NCBI RefSeq assembly: GCF_018502625.1
Contig: NZ_CP075566.1
Span: 3,086,001 to 3,150,000, forward strand
Direction: 5' to 3'
Origin: Pseudomonas hormoni
GTDB lineage: Bacteria > Pseudomonadota > Gammaproteobacteria > Pseudomonadales > Pseudomonadaceae
DNA length: 64,000 bases
Shown here: positions 25,762 through 34,157 of the stretch, piece after piece
Layout: each line of letters opens with the position of its first letter
How positions within the stretch are numbered: position 1 is the first letter of the stretch
The notes under the pieces: model-generated
What the model saw: the letters and a program-made list of their open reading frames with translations, nothing else
Database searches by the model: none
Told to the model about the DNA's origin: nothing
Translations under genes and position numbers: made by a program

Positions 25762-26079
25762 ATGCGCCGTCTGATCATCATCTCTTCCCTTGTGTTGTGC
25801 TTACCCTTCGGCTCGGCTTTCGCGAAAGTGGATGCGGGCGATGTGGCCACCTCAGCCGGGGTTTCCGCTTCGCTGTACTCGACGTTCAAGGATCACAAAC
25901 TCATGATCCCCGCCCGGGATGACGCCTCCAGCTTCGTGGCCAGTGGCGGTGCGATTCGTGGCGTGTATCTGGAATCGGTCATGAAGCAGATCCGCCAGGA
26001 CAATCCTGGACTGAACGCCAGCGACGAAGACCTGGCCAGAGCCATTCTCGTTCAGGACGGCGCCGCTGCCGGACAATGA
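25762..26079 (+). CDS. DUF2388 family exported protein
   Basis: A 105-residue protein with a signal peptide (RRLIIISSLVLCLPFGSAFA) and a mature part (VATSAGVSASLYSTF, ARDDASSFVASGGAIRGVYLESVMKQIRQ, LNASDEDLARAILV) characteristic of DUF2388, a Pseudomonas family of small periplasmic proteins. GGAGGAC precedes the ATG. Function unknown; several paralogues are usual per genome. Confidence 0.85.
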   Translation: MRRLIIISSLVLCLPFGSAFAKVDAGDVATSAGVSASLYSTFKDHKLMIPARDDASSFVASGGAIRGVYLESVMKQIRQDNPGLNASDEDLARAILVQDGAAAGQ

Positions 26080-26148
26080 AGGCTGAAACAGTCGCGGTGG
26101 GGCTTGTGACACCTGGACAGGCGTTTGCAGCCCTGCTTCGCTTTGCGT

Positions 26149-27066
26149 CTACTTTGCGGAACGCGCCCATCCGGCAACGAGTTGTGCGCTGATGCTAACG
26201 CCACCGCACACCACGATCACCACGTCATGGGCATCGGCAATTGCCGGGTGGTCCAGATAGCCGATGGCCAACGAAACACCGCACGCCGGTTCAACCAGCT
26301 GACGCAAATCGTTGGCGTAACGCACCACGCCCATGATCGCGTCGTCATCGCCGAGCACCACGCATTGGTGAGGGAAATCGAGAATGTGCTGAACCGGCCA
26401 CGCCGCCACTTGAGCCGCGCCGAGGGAGGTGGCCACGGTGTCGATGCGCGAAAGCCTGACGGGATGCCCGGCCTTGATCGCGGCCGAAAAAGACGCCGCT
26501 CCCGCGGTTTCGCAGGCGACGATGCGGCAATCCATGCGGCCATGCCGAATCAATCCCGTGAGAAGGCCGGCCAGCAAACCACCGCCTCCTACTGACGTCA
26601 CCAGCGTATCGACTTGAGGACAGTCCTCGAGAATTTCATCGATCATCGTGCTGTGCCCTTCCCATAACACCGGATGATCGAAGGCCGGCACGTATTCGGT
26701 GTCCGCCCCTTGTGAAAGCTCCTTCGCCCGCTGATTGGCGTCGTCCCAGACCTTGCCGTGAACGATCACTTCGGCACCGGTTTTGCGAATCCTCGCGCGA
26801 GTGCTTTCCGGGGTGGTGTGCGGCACCACGATGCAGGCTTGCAACCCCAGGCTGGCCGCCGCGACAGCGGTGGCGAAACCGGCGTTGCCCCCAGAAGGAC
26901 AGACCACCCTGCGCTTGCCCTCGGCCTTTGCCTGGCTGCACAACAGCCCCATGCCACGCAGTTTGAACGAGCCACTGGGTTGCAGGTTTTCCAGCTTGAG
27001 CCAGATTCGCCGAGTGGGAGTCGACAAGCCCGGGTGCAAAATCAGGGGGGTTCTGATGTGAAGCAT
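26149..27066 (-). CDS. PLP-dependent serine/threonine dehydratase family protein
   Basis: A 305-residue fold-type II PLP enzyme from ATG 27066 (GAGGAG site). The PLP lysine is in PSGSFKLRGMG, the phosphate-binding glycine loop is VGGGGLLAG, and the Asn loop is PSGGNAGFA. It resembles catabolic L-serine/threonine dehydratases (SdaA-like PLP type), which release pyruvate or 2-oxobutyrate and ammonia. No regulatory ACT domain. It stands alone, so the substrate is inferred from family only. Confidence 0.85.
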   Translation of the reverse strand: MLHIRTPLILHPGLSTPTRRIWLKLENLQPSGSFKLRGMGLLCSQAKAEGKRRVVCPSGGNAGFATAVAAASLGLQACIVVPHTTPESTRARIRKTGAEVIVHGKVWDDANQRAKELSQGADTEYVPAFDHPVLWEGHSTMIDEILEDCPQVDTLVTSVGGGGLLAGLLTGLIRHGRMDCRIVACETAGAASFSAAIKAGHPVRLSRIDTVATSLGAAQVAAWPVQHILDFPHQCVVLGDDDAIMGVVRYANDLRQLVEPACGVSLAIGYLDHPAIADAHDVVIVVCGGVSISAQLVAGWARSAK

Positions 27067-27168
27067 GTTGGACTCCTCGGGCGCGCACCGACTTGTCGAG
27101 TGGTTCAACGAGTCGGTGTCGAGCGGTCCTTATCCAAGCTTAGATCACCCTGGCCCGAGCTTGCCGTT

Positions 27169-27960
27169 TCAGCGATAACGCGGTGCCGCCGCGGAGTTGC
27201 CGAACAGACCCGACAGGGTTTTGCGCTGGGCTTCGTAACGGTCCCATTGCAAGCTGTCGTGCAGGCCCGGAATAGTCACTACCTCTCCATTCGCCAGCCC
27301 TGCCAGCGCGGCATCGACCATGTCCTCGGCGGTCATGACGATTTCCTGCGGCAGGTTTTCCACCGGGTTGCCGGCCTCGCTCCAGAAATCGGTGGCGGTG
27401 GCGCCAGGCAGTACGGCCTGAATGCGGACGCCTTTATCGGCCAGTTCATGGTGCATGGATTGGCTCAGCCCCAGAACGAACGCTTTGGTCCCGCCGTACA
27501 CGCCATTAAGAATCTCCGGTGCAATCGCCACGATCGAGGAGATGTTGATCACGGTGCCGTTGCCACGCGCGACGAACCCGGGCGCCACCGCGTAGGCCAA
27601 ACGCGTCAGTGCGGTGACATTCAGGGTAATCATGTCCTCCATGTCATCCACCGGGCTCCCCAGCAACGGCATGACGGCGCCGACCCCGGCGTTGTTGACC
27701 AGCAAGGTGATGCTGGCATCGGTGCGCAGAATCCCTTCGACCCGGCGCAGATCGGCCTTGTCTTTCAAATCGGCAGCGACGACTTCTACGGCTCGACCGG
27801 TTTCGTTGCTCAGGTGATTGGCCAGGGCGTTCATTTTGGCCTGGCTGCGGGCGACCAGAATCAGGTCGTAACCCTGACGCGCGAGACGATCGGCATAGAC
27901 CGCGCCGATGCCGGAAGAGGCGCCCGTGATCAGGGCGGTGCCTTTGGATGAGAGAGCCAT
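27169..27960 (-). CDS. SDR family oxidoreductase
   Basis: A 263-residue classical SDR: cofactor motif GASSGIGAVY, NNAG in LVNNAGVGAV, catalytic Ser in ISSIVAI and YGGTK. It resembles the YqjQ/DltE type of oxidoreductases. It faces the GlxA-type regulator gene across a 123-base gap, which probably controls it. Substrate unknown. Confidence 0.87.
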   Translation of the reverse strand: MALSSKGTALITGASSGIGAVYADRLARQGYDLILVARSQAKMNALANHLSNETGRAVEVVAADLKDKADLRRVEGILRTDASITLLVNNAGVGAVMPLLGSPVDDMEDMITLNVTALTRLAYAVAPGFVARGNGTVINISSIVAIAPEILNGVYGGTKAFVLGLSQSMHHELADKGVRIQAVLPGATATDFWSEAGNPVENLPQEIVMTAEDMVDAALAGLANGEVVTIPGLHDSLQWDRYEAQRKTLSGLFGNSAAAPRYR

Positions 27961-28056
27961 GTTCAGTGTCCTTCACAGTGAGGCGAAGTATTCGCCGGGT
28001 GTGACAGTTATAAATTGACTGACCTTCGTCTCAAATGACGTTTAAAGTACGCTTTT

Positions 28057-28068
28057 AGGACATGTCCT
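28057..28068. promoter_or_regulatory. Candidate operator upstream of the GlxA-type regulator
   Basis: A perfect 12-base palindrome AGGACATGTCCT that ends 15 bases before the regulator start, in the gap shared with the divergent SDR gene. It could be an autoregulatory or shared operator. Confidence 0.4.
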
Positions 28069-28083
28069 TTTGAGGGCCTATCG

Positions 28084-29022
28084 ATGACTTCCGTGGCGTT
28101 TGTGGTGTTTGAGGGTTTTCAGTCCATGGCGCTGGCAGCCATGCCGGTGTTCGAGTACGCCAACTTCAGCGCCGACGAAGCGCTTTACGAAGTCAGCGTA
28201 CTGTCAGAGGACGGCCTCACCTTGCGTGCTTCCGGTGGTTTGAGTGTCGGCACTCAGGCGTTCGATGAGCGGGTATTCGATACGGTGATCGTGGTCGGCG
28301 GCGATGCCATCCTCGAACAGGCGCCCGAGGGTGTGCTGGATTACCTGCGCGCCAGCGTTAAAACAGCGCGGCGCACGGCGTCGATTTGCTCCGGGGCGTT
28401 CGTCCTGGCCCAGGCCGGTTTGCTCGAGGGACGGCGGGCGACCACGCACTGGGCTTATGCACGGGAGCTGCAAGCGCGGTTTCCGGCGATCAAGGTCGAA
28501 GAGGACCGCATTTACGTGATTGACGGCCCGATCTGGACTTCAGCCGGGATGACGGCCGGTATCGACCTGGCGCTGGCGATGGTCGAAAAGGATCACGGCC
28601 CCGAACTCGCCCGCTCCGTGGCGCAAAAACTGGTGATGTACCACCGGCGTGCGGGCGGTCAGTCCCAGCACTCGGCGCTGCTGGAACTGGAGCCGAAATC
28701 CGACCGCATCCAGACCGTACTCGGCTACGCCCGGGAACACCTCACCGAGGCGTTGTCGGTGGAACAACTGGCAGACGTGGCGCGCCTGAGCCCGCGCCAG
28801 TTCAGCCGGGCGTTTCGTGCTGAAACCGGCCAGTCGCCGGCCAAGGCCATTGAAAACCTGCGCCTGGAAGCGGCACGGCAGATGCTGGAGCGCGGACGAT
28901 TGAACCTCGATCAGATCGCCACCGAAGCCGGCTTCAGTGATCGCCGGCGTATGCGTGAAGCGTTTCTTCGGGCGTTCGGGCAGCCGCCGCAGGTGATTCG
29001 ACGCAACGCCCGCTCTGCCTGA
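28084..29022 (+). CDS. GlxA-type AraC family regulator with DJ-1/PfpI domain
   Basis: A 312-residue regulator. Residues 1-185 are a class I glutamine-amidotransferase-like (DJ-1/PfpI) domain with the nucleophile-elbow Cys102 (ASICSGAFVLAQAG) and the family's TTHW motif. Residues about 210-312 are an AraC HTH pair (LSVEQLADVARLSPRQFSRAF and IATEAGFSDRRRMREAF). The enzymatic domain serves as sensor in this family. It is divergent from an SDR gene, its probable target. Confidence 0.88.
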   Translation: MTSVAFVVFEGFQSMALAAMPVFEYANFSADEALYEVSVLSEDGLTLRASGGLSVGTQAFDERVFDTVIVVGGDAILEQAPEGVLDYLRASVKTARRTASICSGAFVLAQAGLLEGRRATTHWAYARELQARFPAIKVEEDRIYVIDGPIWTSAGMTAGIDLALAMVEKDHGPELARSVAQKLVMYHRRAGGQSQHSALLELEPKSDRIQTVLGYAREHLTEALSVEQLADVARLSPRQFSRAFRAETGQSPAKAIENLRLEAARQMLERGRLNLDQIATEAGFSDRRRMREAFLRAFGQPPQVIRRNARSA

Positions 29023-29080
29023 CGCGTTGATCGGTGCAGCTCCTACACTGAGGGTGTCAGATTCACGTGAGGAGGTACGG

Positions 29081-29740
29081 ATGAAAATCTCGGCCAAACT
29101 GGCGTTTTTCGCCATCGTGAGCACCCTCGCCTACCTCGGGCTCGCCGTGTGGGGGTTGGGCGGGTTTGCGGCGTTTTTCGCTCATGGGGCGCTGGTGGTC
29201 GTTGCCCTGGCGACCCTGGCGATGGCGATTGCGTCGCTGTTCACCGAAGTCAACCTCAGCTCCGGCGAACGGGAAGACCGGGCCAATCGCTGGGTGCTGC
29301 CGGCCTTCGGGGTGATCGGGATAGTGAGCGGTTTTTTACCGGCCTACACCGACCGGATCGATGTTTGGACCTTCGGTGGCGAAGCCGTGCGCTGGCTCGG
29401 AGCGTTGCTGTTCATCATCGGCGGTGCGTTGCGCATGTGGCCGGTGTTTGTGCTGGGCAAGCGTTTCAGCGGGCTGGTGGCGATTCAACCGGGACACCGA
29501 CTGGTCACCGACGGGATTTATCGAACGTTGCGCAACCCCAGTTATCTGGGGATGTTGGTCATTGCCCTGGGTTGGGCGCTGGCGTTTCGTTCTGGTGTTG
29601 GCCTGTTGCTGGCGGCGTTGACGGTGATTCCGCTGATTGCCCGCATTCACGCCGAAGAAGCGCTGCTGCGGGCGCAGTTTGGCGGTGAATATGAGGCGTA
29701 TTGCAGCCGTAGCTGGCGGTTGATTCCCGGTTTGTACTGA
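29081..29740 (+). CDS. Isoprenylcysteine carboxyl methyltransferase (ICMT)-like membrane protein
   Basis: A 219-residue integral membrane protein from ATG 29081 (GGAGG, seven bases upstream). It has about five helices and the C-terminal ICMT/phospholipid methyltransferase signature: GIYRTLRNPSYLGML, then HAEEALLRAQFGGEYEAYCSR. It would bind S-adenosylmethionine; the bacterial substrates are mostly unknown (lipids or small hydrophobic acceptors). It begins 58 bases after the GlxA-type regulator and may share its transcript. Confidence 0.82.
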   Translation: MKISAKLAFFAIVSTLAYLGLAVWGLGGFAAFFAHGALVVVALATLAMAIASLFTEVNLSSGEREDRANRWVLPAFGVIGIVSGFLPAYTDRIDVWTFGGEAVRWLGALLFIIGGALRMWPVFVLGKRFSGLVAIQPGHRLVTDGIYRTLRNPSYLGMLVIALGWALAFRSGVGLLLAALTVIPLIARIHAEEALLRAQFGGEYEAYCSRSWRLIPGLY

Positions 29741-29750
29741 AGAAAAACGA

Positions 29751-29866
29751 CCTGTAGGAGCGAGCGGTGCGGCGATCCGACTTGCCCGCGAAGGCGTCTG
29801 CACAAGCAACAACAATCCCATGATCCACCGAGGCGAGCCATTCGCGGGCAAGCCTCGCTCCTACGG
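29751..29866. repeat. REPIN-type inverted repeat
   Basis: Arms cctgtaggagcgag and ctcgctcctacggg flank about 85 bases with internal cttgcccgcgaagg / ttcgcgggcaagcc. It lies between convergent genes. Confidence 0.8.
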
Positions 29867-29879
29867 GGGCCGGTGTCGG

Positions 29880-30548
29880 TTAGGAGGCAAGCAGGCGGAT
29901 TTGACCATCGGGGTCCACCTGGACGGCAACAAAGTCATAACTGACCATCGTCGCATGCGGCGTTTCGAGCGGATGCTCGTGGGTCGAAGTAATGATCACA
30001 AGGTCTGCCCCCGCCGCCTCCGCCGCGAGAATACCCACCGCGGCATCCTCGAAGATCAGGCAATCGGCCACTTCGACGCCCAACCGTCTGGCTGCCAGTC
30101 GATAACCCGCAGGATCGGGTTTTCCAGCGCTGACATCTTCCGCCGTCACCATCACCGCAGGTTCCGGAATCCCCGCCGCCGCCATCCGTCGCAGTGCCAA
30201 CGCTCTGGGCGCAGAGGTCACGATGGCCCACTGACTGGTCGGCAGCGTCGCCAGGAAATCCGCCGCACTGGCCACCTCGACAATCCCCTCGACGTCATCG
30301 ATTTCCGCCTGGGTAATCCATGCCGCTTCAGCCTCGGCATCGACACCCGGCAAGGCCTGGCGGTTAACCGTGTCGATGGCCCGGACGCCATGAATGGTCG
30401 GCAGGAAGGACTCGACATCCACCCCGTGGCGCAAGGCCCAGGTGGTCCAGATGCGCTCGGCGGCGGCGATGGAATTGAGGACGGTGCCGTCCATATCAAA
30501 CAGAAAGGCGCGATAAGGTTTGTTGAAAACCGAATGTTGAGCTGACAA
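29880..30548 (-). CDS. HAD family hydrolase, beta-phosphoglucomutase-like
   Basis: A 222-residue phosphatase/phosphomutase-like protein. I place the start at TTG 30548, which follows AAGGAC; the frame is open to 30593. Motif I is FLFDMDGTVLNS, motif II VTSAPR, motif III GKPDPAGY and motif IV IFEDAAVGI. It matches the sugar-phosphatase branch (YfbT/GPP-like) with a small helical cap. Expected role: dephosphorylation of a sugar or polyol phosphate. Confidence 0.85.
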   Translation of the reverse strand: MSAQHSVFNKPYRAFLFDMDGTVLNSIAAAERIWTTWALRHGVDVESFLPTIHGVRAIDTVNRQALPGVDAEAEAAWITQAEIDDVEGIVEVASAADFLATLPTSQWAIVTSAPRALALRRMAAAGIPEPAVMVTAEDVSAGKPDPAGYRLAARRLGVEVADCLIFEDAAVGILAAEAAGADLVIITSTHEHPLETPHATMVSYDFVAVQVDPDGQIRLLAS

Positions 30549-30636
30549 GGATGAGCGTCCTTTTACAAGAGCCGGGCGGGTTTTGCCGAGCAATGTAGCA
30601 TTTGCGAGTTGGCTGAGCTCAACCGCCCGCTGATGT

Positions 30637-31044
30637 TCAGCCCGCCGTCTTCGACTTCAATGCACCTTCCACGCAATCGAGCAATTGCCCCAGTGCCCAG
30701 GGCTTCTTGATGAAAGACACCTCATGCCTCACCCCGGAGGTTTCCGGCGTTTCGAAGCCGGACATGATCATGATCGGCTTGCCCGGCCAGCGGTCGCCGA
30801 ACAGATTGGCCAGGTCCGCACCATTGAGTTGGCCGGGCATGGTGATGTCCGTCAGCAGCAGTATCACGTTGTCGGCGTGCTGCTCCAGGTAACCTGCCGC
30901 AGCATCCGCGCTGGTCTGCGGTTCAACCACAAAACCCTCCTCCTGAAGAATTTCGCAGAGAAACTCCAGGATCAGCGGGTCATCCTCCACCACAAGAATC
31001 AACCCGCCGGGAAGGTGCTCGCCCGCCATCGATACTGGACACAT
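30637..31044 (-). CDS. Single-domain response regulator (CheY-like)
   Basis: A 135-residue receiver domain without an output domain: acidic pair in VVEDDPLILEFL, phospho-acceptor Asp in LLTDITMPG, switch Ser in MIMSGF, and Lys in FIKKPW. Receivers of this form often serve hybrid kinases of the FixJ/LovK type. No kinase gene is adjacent, so the partner is unknown. Confidence 0.85.
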   Translation of the reverse strand: MCPVSMAGEHLPGGLILVVEDDPLILEFLCEILQEEGFVVEPQTSADAAAGYLEQHADNVILLLTDITMPGQLNGADLANLFGDRWPGKPIMIMSGFETPETSGVRHEVSFIKKPWALGQLLDCVEGALKSKTAG

Positions 31045-31092
31045 GACTTTGCCACTCCCTGATTGCCTAATGATTTTCGCGGGCTCAACTCC

Positions 31093-31116
31093 GCTGCTTA
31101 CAGGTATGAGCAGCGG
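31093..31116. other. Hairpin between the receiver and GMC oxidoreductase genes
   Basis: Stem cgctgct/agcagcg with a 10-base loop, about 45 bases after the end of the GMC oxidoreductase gene on the minus strand. No T-run follows, so it may stabilise the 3' end rather than terminate. Confidence 0.4.
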
Positions 31117-31157
31117 GCTCGGCGGAAATTCATTTTTGATACAGGCAAGTGCAAAAA

Positions 31158-32765
31158 TCAGGCGTCCTGCAAAATCAGATCGGCGCCTTTCTCGGCCACC
31201 ATCAGCACCGCCGCATGTGTATTGCCGGACGTCACGTTAGGGAAAATCGACGCATCGACAATGCGCAAACTATCGATTCCGTGGACTTTCAAACGCTTGT
31301 CCACCACCGACTGCTGTTCGTCTGCACCCATCGCGCAGGAACCGCACAGGTGATAGATCGAACCGCTGTTTTCACGGAAATACTGCAGCATCTGTTCGTC
31401 GGTTTCGACGACCGGGCCCGGCAGCACTTCTTCGACAGTGACGCCTTTGAGCGCCGGCGCCTGCATGATCTTGCGCATCAGGCGGCTGCCCTGGATCACC
31501 TCGTCGATGTCCTTTTGCGTACTCAGGTAATTCGGGTCGATCAATGCCGCGTCACGCGGATTTTTCGAAGCGATCTCGATGTATCCGCGACTGGTCGGCC
31601 GGCACGGGTTGAAGCACAGCAAGAAGCCTGAATACGGCTCGGGCTTGAGGCTGGCCTTGTTGTTTTTCGGGATCTGGTACGACAGTGGGTTGAAGTACAG
31701 CTGCAGGTTTGGATGGTTCTGCTGCTCGTTACCCCGGAAGAAGCCGCCGGCCTGGTTGACGCTCATCGCCAGTGCGCCCTTGCGGGTGAACAGGTATTTG
31801 AGGCCGAGCTTGAATTGACCGAACAGCGAGCTCAGCTGATCGTTGAGCGTCGGGATGTTGGCCTTGTAGTAGTAACTGGCGCACAGGTGATCTTGCAGGT
31901 TCTGCCCCACCGCCGGCAGGTGTTTGACCAACGGAATATTGAGTCTGGCCAGCAGCGCCTGATCGGCGACACCGGACAGCTGCAGGATCTTTGGCGTGTC
32001 CACGGCACCGGCACACAGAATCACTTCCTTGTTGGCGGTGAAAGTGCGCACTACGCCGTGCTGGGTCACGGAAATGCCGGTCGCCCGGCCGTTCTCGAAC
32101 AGCACACGATCCACCAGGGCGAAATGCTCGACGGTCAGGTTCGGCCGGCTCAATGCCGGGTGCAAATGCGCAAAGCTGCTGGAGCAGCGCTGGCCATTTT
32201 TGGTGTTGACGTCGTAAATGCCCGAGCCTTCGAATTTCGGCCCGTTGAAGTCGTCGCTGTGCGGGTAGCCGAGTTCGTCGCAGCCCTTGAGGAACACGTC
32301 GCAGATCGGATGGGTCTGGCCCTTCATCGGTGTGATGCTGATCGGGCCGCTGCCGCCGTGGTATTCGCTGTCGCCCAGCGGATGGTTTTCCAGCTTGCGG
32401 AAGTACGGCAACACGTCTTTGAAGCCCCAGCCCTCGTTGCCGTTGGCTGCCCAGTCGTCGAAGTCATGGGCCTGGCCGCGGACGTAGATCATCGCGTTGA
32501 TCGACCCCGAACCGCCCTGAACCTTGCCGCGCGGGGCATAGATCTCGCGGTTGTTCAGCTGCTTTTGCGGCTGGCTGTAGTACATCCAGTTGAAGGTCGG
32601 GTTGTAATACATTTTGGCGAAGCCGACCGGGACCTTGAACCACAGGGAACTGTCCTTGCCGCCCGCTTCCAGCAGCAGCACCGAATGTTTGCCCGAAGCC
32701 GAGAGCCGATTGGCAAGGATGCAACCTGCGGCGCCAGCGCCAGCGATGATGTAGTCGTAAGTCAT
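31158..32765 (-). CDS. GMC family FAD-dependent oxidoreductase (choline dehydrogenase-like)
   Basis: A 535-residue flavoprotein. The FAD-binding GxGxxG motif opens the protein (IIAGAGAAGCILANRL), the GMC signatures follow (GRGKVQGGSGSINAMIYVRG-like at about 75-95, and GAVDTPKILQLSG), and the catalytic His/Asn pair is in YHLCGSCAMG and GNTHAAVLMVAE. It should oxidise an alcohol to an aldehyde, passing electrons to a quinone or oxygen. It is last in the minus-strand group aldehyde dehydrogenase - MFS transporter - enolase-type dehydratase - GMC, which suggests a stepwise catabolic pathway. Confidence 0.88.
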   Translation of the reverse strand: MTYDYIIAGAGAAGCILANRLSASGKHSVLLLEAGGKDSSLWFKVPVGFAKMYYNPTFNWMYYSQPQKQLNNREIYAPRGKVQGGSGSINAMIYVRGQAHDFDDWAANGNEGWGFKDVLPYFRKLENHPLGDSEYHGGSGPISITPMKGQTHPICDVFLKGCDELGYPHSDDFNGPKFEGSGIYDVNTKNGQRCSSSFAHLHPALSRPNLTVEHFALVDRVLFENGRATGISVTQHGVVRTFTANKEVILCAGAVDTPKILQLSGVADQALLARLNIPLVKHLPAVGQNLQDHLCASYYYKANIPTLNDQLSSLFGQFKLGLKYLFTRKGALAMSVNQAGGFFRGNEQQNHPNLQLYFNPLSYQIPKNNKASLKPEPYSGFLLCFNPCRPTSRGYIEIASKNPRDAALIDPNYLSTQKDIDEVIQGSRLMRKIMQAPALKGVTVEEVLPGPVVETDEQMLQYFRENSGSIYHLCGSCAMGADEQQSVVDKRLKVHGIDSLRIVDASIFPNVTSGNTHAAVLMVAEKGADLILQDA

Positions 32766-32811
32766 GCACGGTTACCGCGTAAGTCGTTGTACAAAAAAAA
32801 CCGAGCGCCCT

Positions 32812-32906
32812 CCTGTAGGAGCGAAGCTTGCTCGCGAAGGCGTCGTACCAGTCAGCATTGATGTTGGCTGACCCACCGCTTTCGCGAGCAAGCTTCGCTC
32901 CTACAG
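32812..32906. repeat. REPIN-type inverted repeat, 'cctgtaggagcgaagcttgctcgcgaa' family
   Basis: Arms cctgtaggagcgaagcttgc and gcaagcttcgctcctacag in inverted orientation around 50 bases, inside the gap between two genes of the same strand. Confidence 0.85.
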
Positions 32907-32926
32907 AGGGATTGCGCCCTCTCCCG

Positions 32927-34144
32927 TCAGCCTCGGGCTGGCGATGTGTCTTTGACGTCCGCCGGGGTCGGCGCCATTTGCAGGTGCAAACGCTCACCGG
33001 TGTACGGCGAATGCTGGCGCACCACGTCCATGTTCAGCTCCACCCCCAAACCCGGTTCGGTGGACGGAATGATGTAGCCGTCCTCCCATTGCAGCGGTTT
33101 GGTCAGGACTTCGGCATGGAAACCGCCCCAGGTCATGATGCTTTCCTGAATCAGGAAGTTCGGCGTACAGGTGGCCAGCTGGAAACTCGCCGCCGCGCCA
33201 ATCGGCCCGTTGTAGAGGTGCGGCGCGATCTGCGCGTAATAGGCCTCGGCCATGCTGGCGATCTTTTTCGCTTCCAGCAGACCGCCGCACCGGGCGACGT
33301 TCATCTGCAGGATCGACGCACCGCCCGCCTGCAACAGCTTGAAGAATTCGTACTTGGTGGTCAGCCGCTCGCCGGTGGCAATCGGGATGCTGGTCTTGGC
33401 CGCGACTTGCGCCATGGCCTCTTCCTGACCCGGTGGCACCGGTTCTTCGAACCACAACGGATCGTATTTCTCCAGGCGCTTGGCCAGGCGAATCGCCGAG
33501 GACGGCACCATTTGTCCGTGAGTCCCAAACAGCAAATCGCACTTGTCGCCCACCGCCTCGCGGATCTTGCGGCAGAAGGTTTCGCAGCGTTCCAGCACTT
33601 CCAGCGAGATCTGGTGCCCGGAGTACGCGGTGTACGGTCCGGCCGGGTCGAACTTCACGGCGGTGAACCCTTTGTTCATGTTCTCGATGGCGCATTCGGC
33701 GGCCAGGTCCGGGTCGTCGTAGTCGTACTCGCCCTTGCTGTTGACCGGATACAAATAGGTGTAAGAACGCAAGCGTTCGTTGACCTTGCCGCCCAGCAGT
33801 TCATACACCGGCTTGTTCGCCGCTTTGCCAATGATGTCCCAGCACGCCATTTCCAGGCCGCTGACCACGCCCATCATGGTCAGGTCCGGACGCTGGGTGA
33901 AACCGCTCGAATAGGCCTGACGGAAGAAGCGTTCGATGTGGTGCGGATCGTGATTGAGCAGGTAGCGTTCGAACACGTCTTCGATGATCGGCAGCATGGC
34001 TTTCGGGCCGAAGGTCGCGGCGTAGATCTCTCCCACGCCTTCGATGCCGCAATCGGTCTTGAGCTTGACGAACAGCCAGTACATGCCGCCGATGTGCGGT
34101 GGCGGTACAGCAACGATATGGGTTTCAAGGGCGACGATTTTCAT
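32927..34144 (-). CDS. Enolase-superfamily sugar-acid dehydratase (mandelate racemase/galactonate dehydratase-like)
   Basis: A 405-residue protein from ATG 34144 (AGGTG upstream). The N-terminal capping domain is residues 1-125 and the barrel domain 126-390. Visible active-site positions are Lys164 (AVKFD), Glu233/234 (WFEEP), Glu259 (ATGERL) and His309 (IAPHL). The first metal ligand, normally Asp in D-x-H, reads G207-T-H209. Family members abstract a proton alpha to a carboxylate and dehydrate aldonic acids to 2-keto-3-deoxy acids. The MFS transporter 13 bases upstream probably imports the substrate. The exact acid cannot be told. Confidence 0.82.
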   Translation of the reverse strand: MKIVALETHIVAVPPPHIGGMYWLFVKLKTDCGIEGVGEIYAATFGPKAMLPIIEDVFERYLLNHDPHHIERFFRQAYSSGFTQRPDLTMMGVVSGLEMACWDIIGKAANKPVYELLGGKVNERLRSYTYLYPVNSKGEYDYDDPDLAAECAIENMNKGFTAVKFDPAGPYTAYSGHQISLEVLERCETFCRKIREAVGDKCDLLFGTHGQMVPSSAIRLAKRLEKYDPLWFEEPVPPGQEEAMAQVAAKTSIPIATGERLTTKYEFFKLLQAGGASILQMNVARCGGLLEAKKIASMAEAYYAQIAPHLYNGPIGAAASFQLATCTPNFLIQESIMTWGGFHAEVLTKPLQWEDGYIIPSTEPGLGVELNMDVVRQHSPYTGERLHLQMAPTPADVKDTSPARG

Positions 34145-34157
34145 CTCAGGCACCTAT

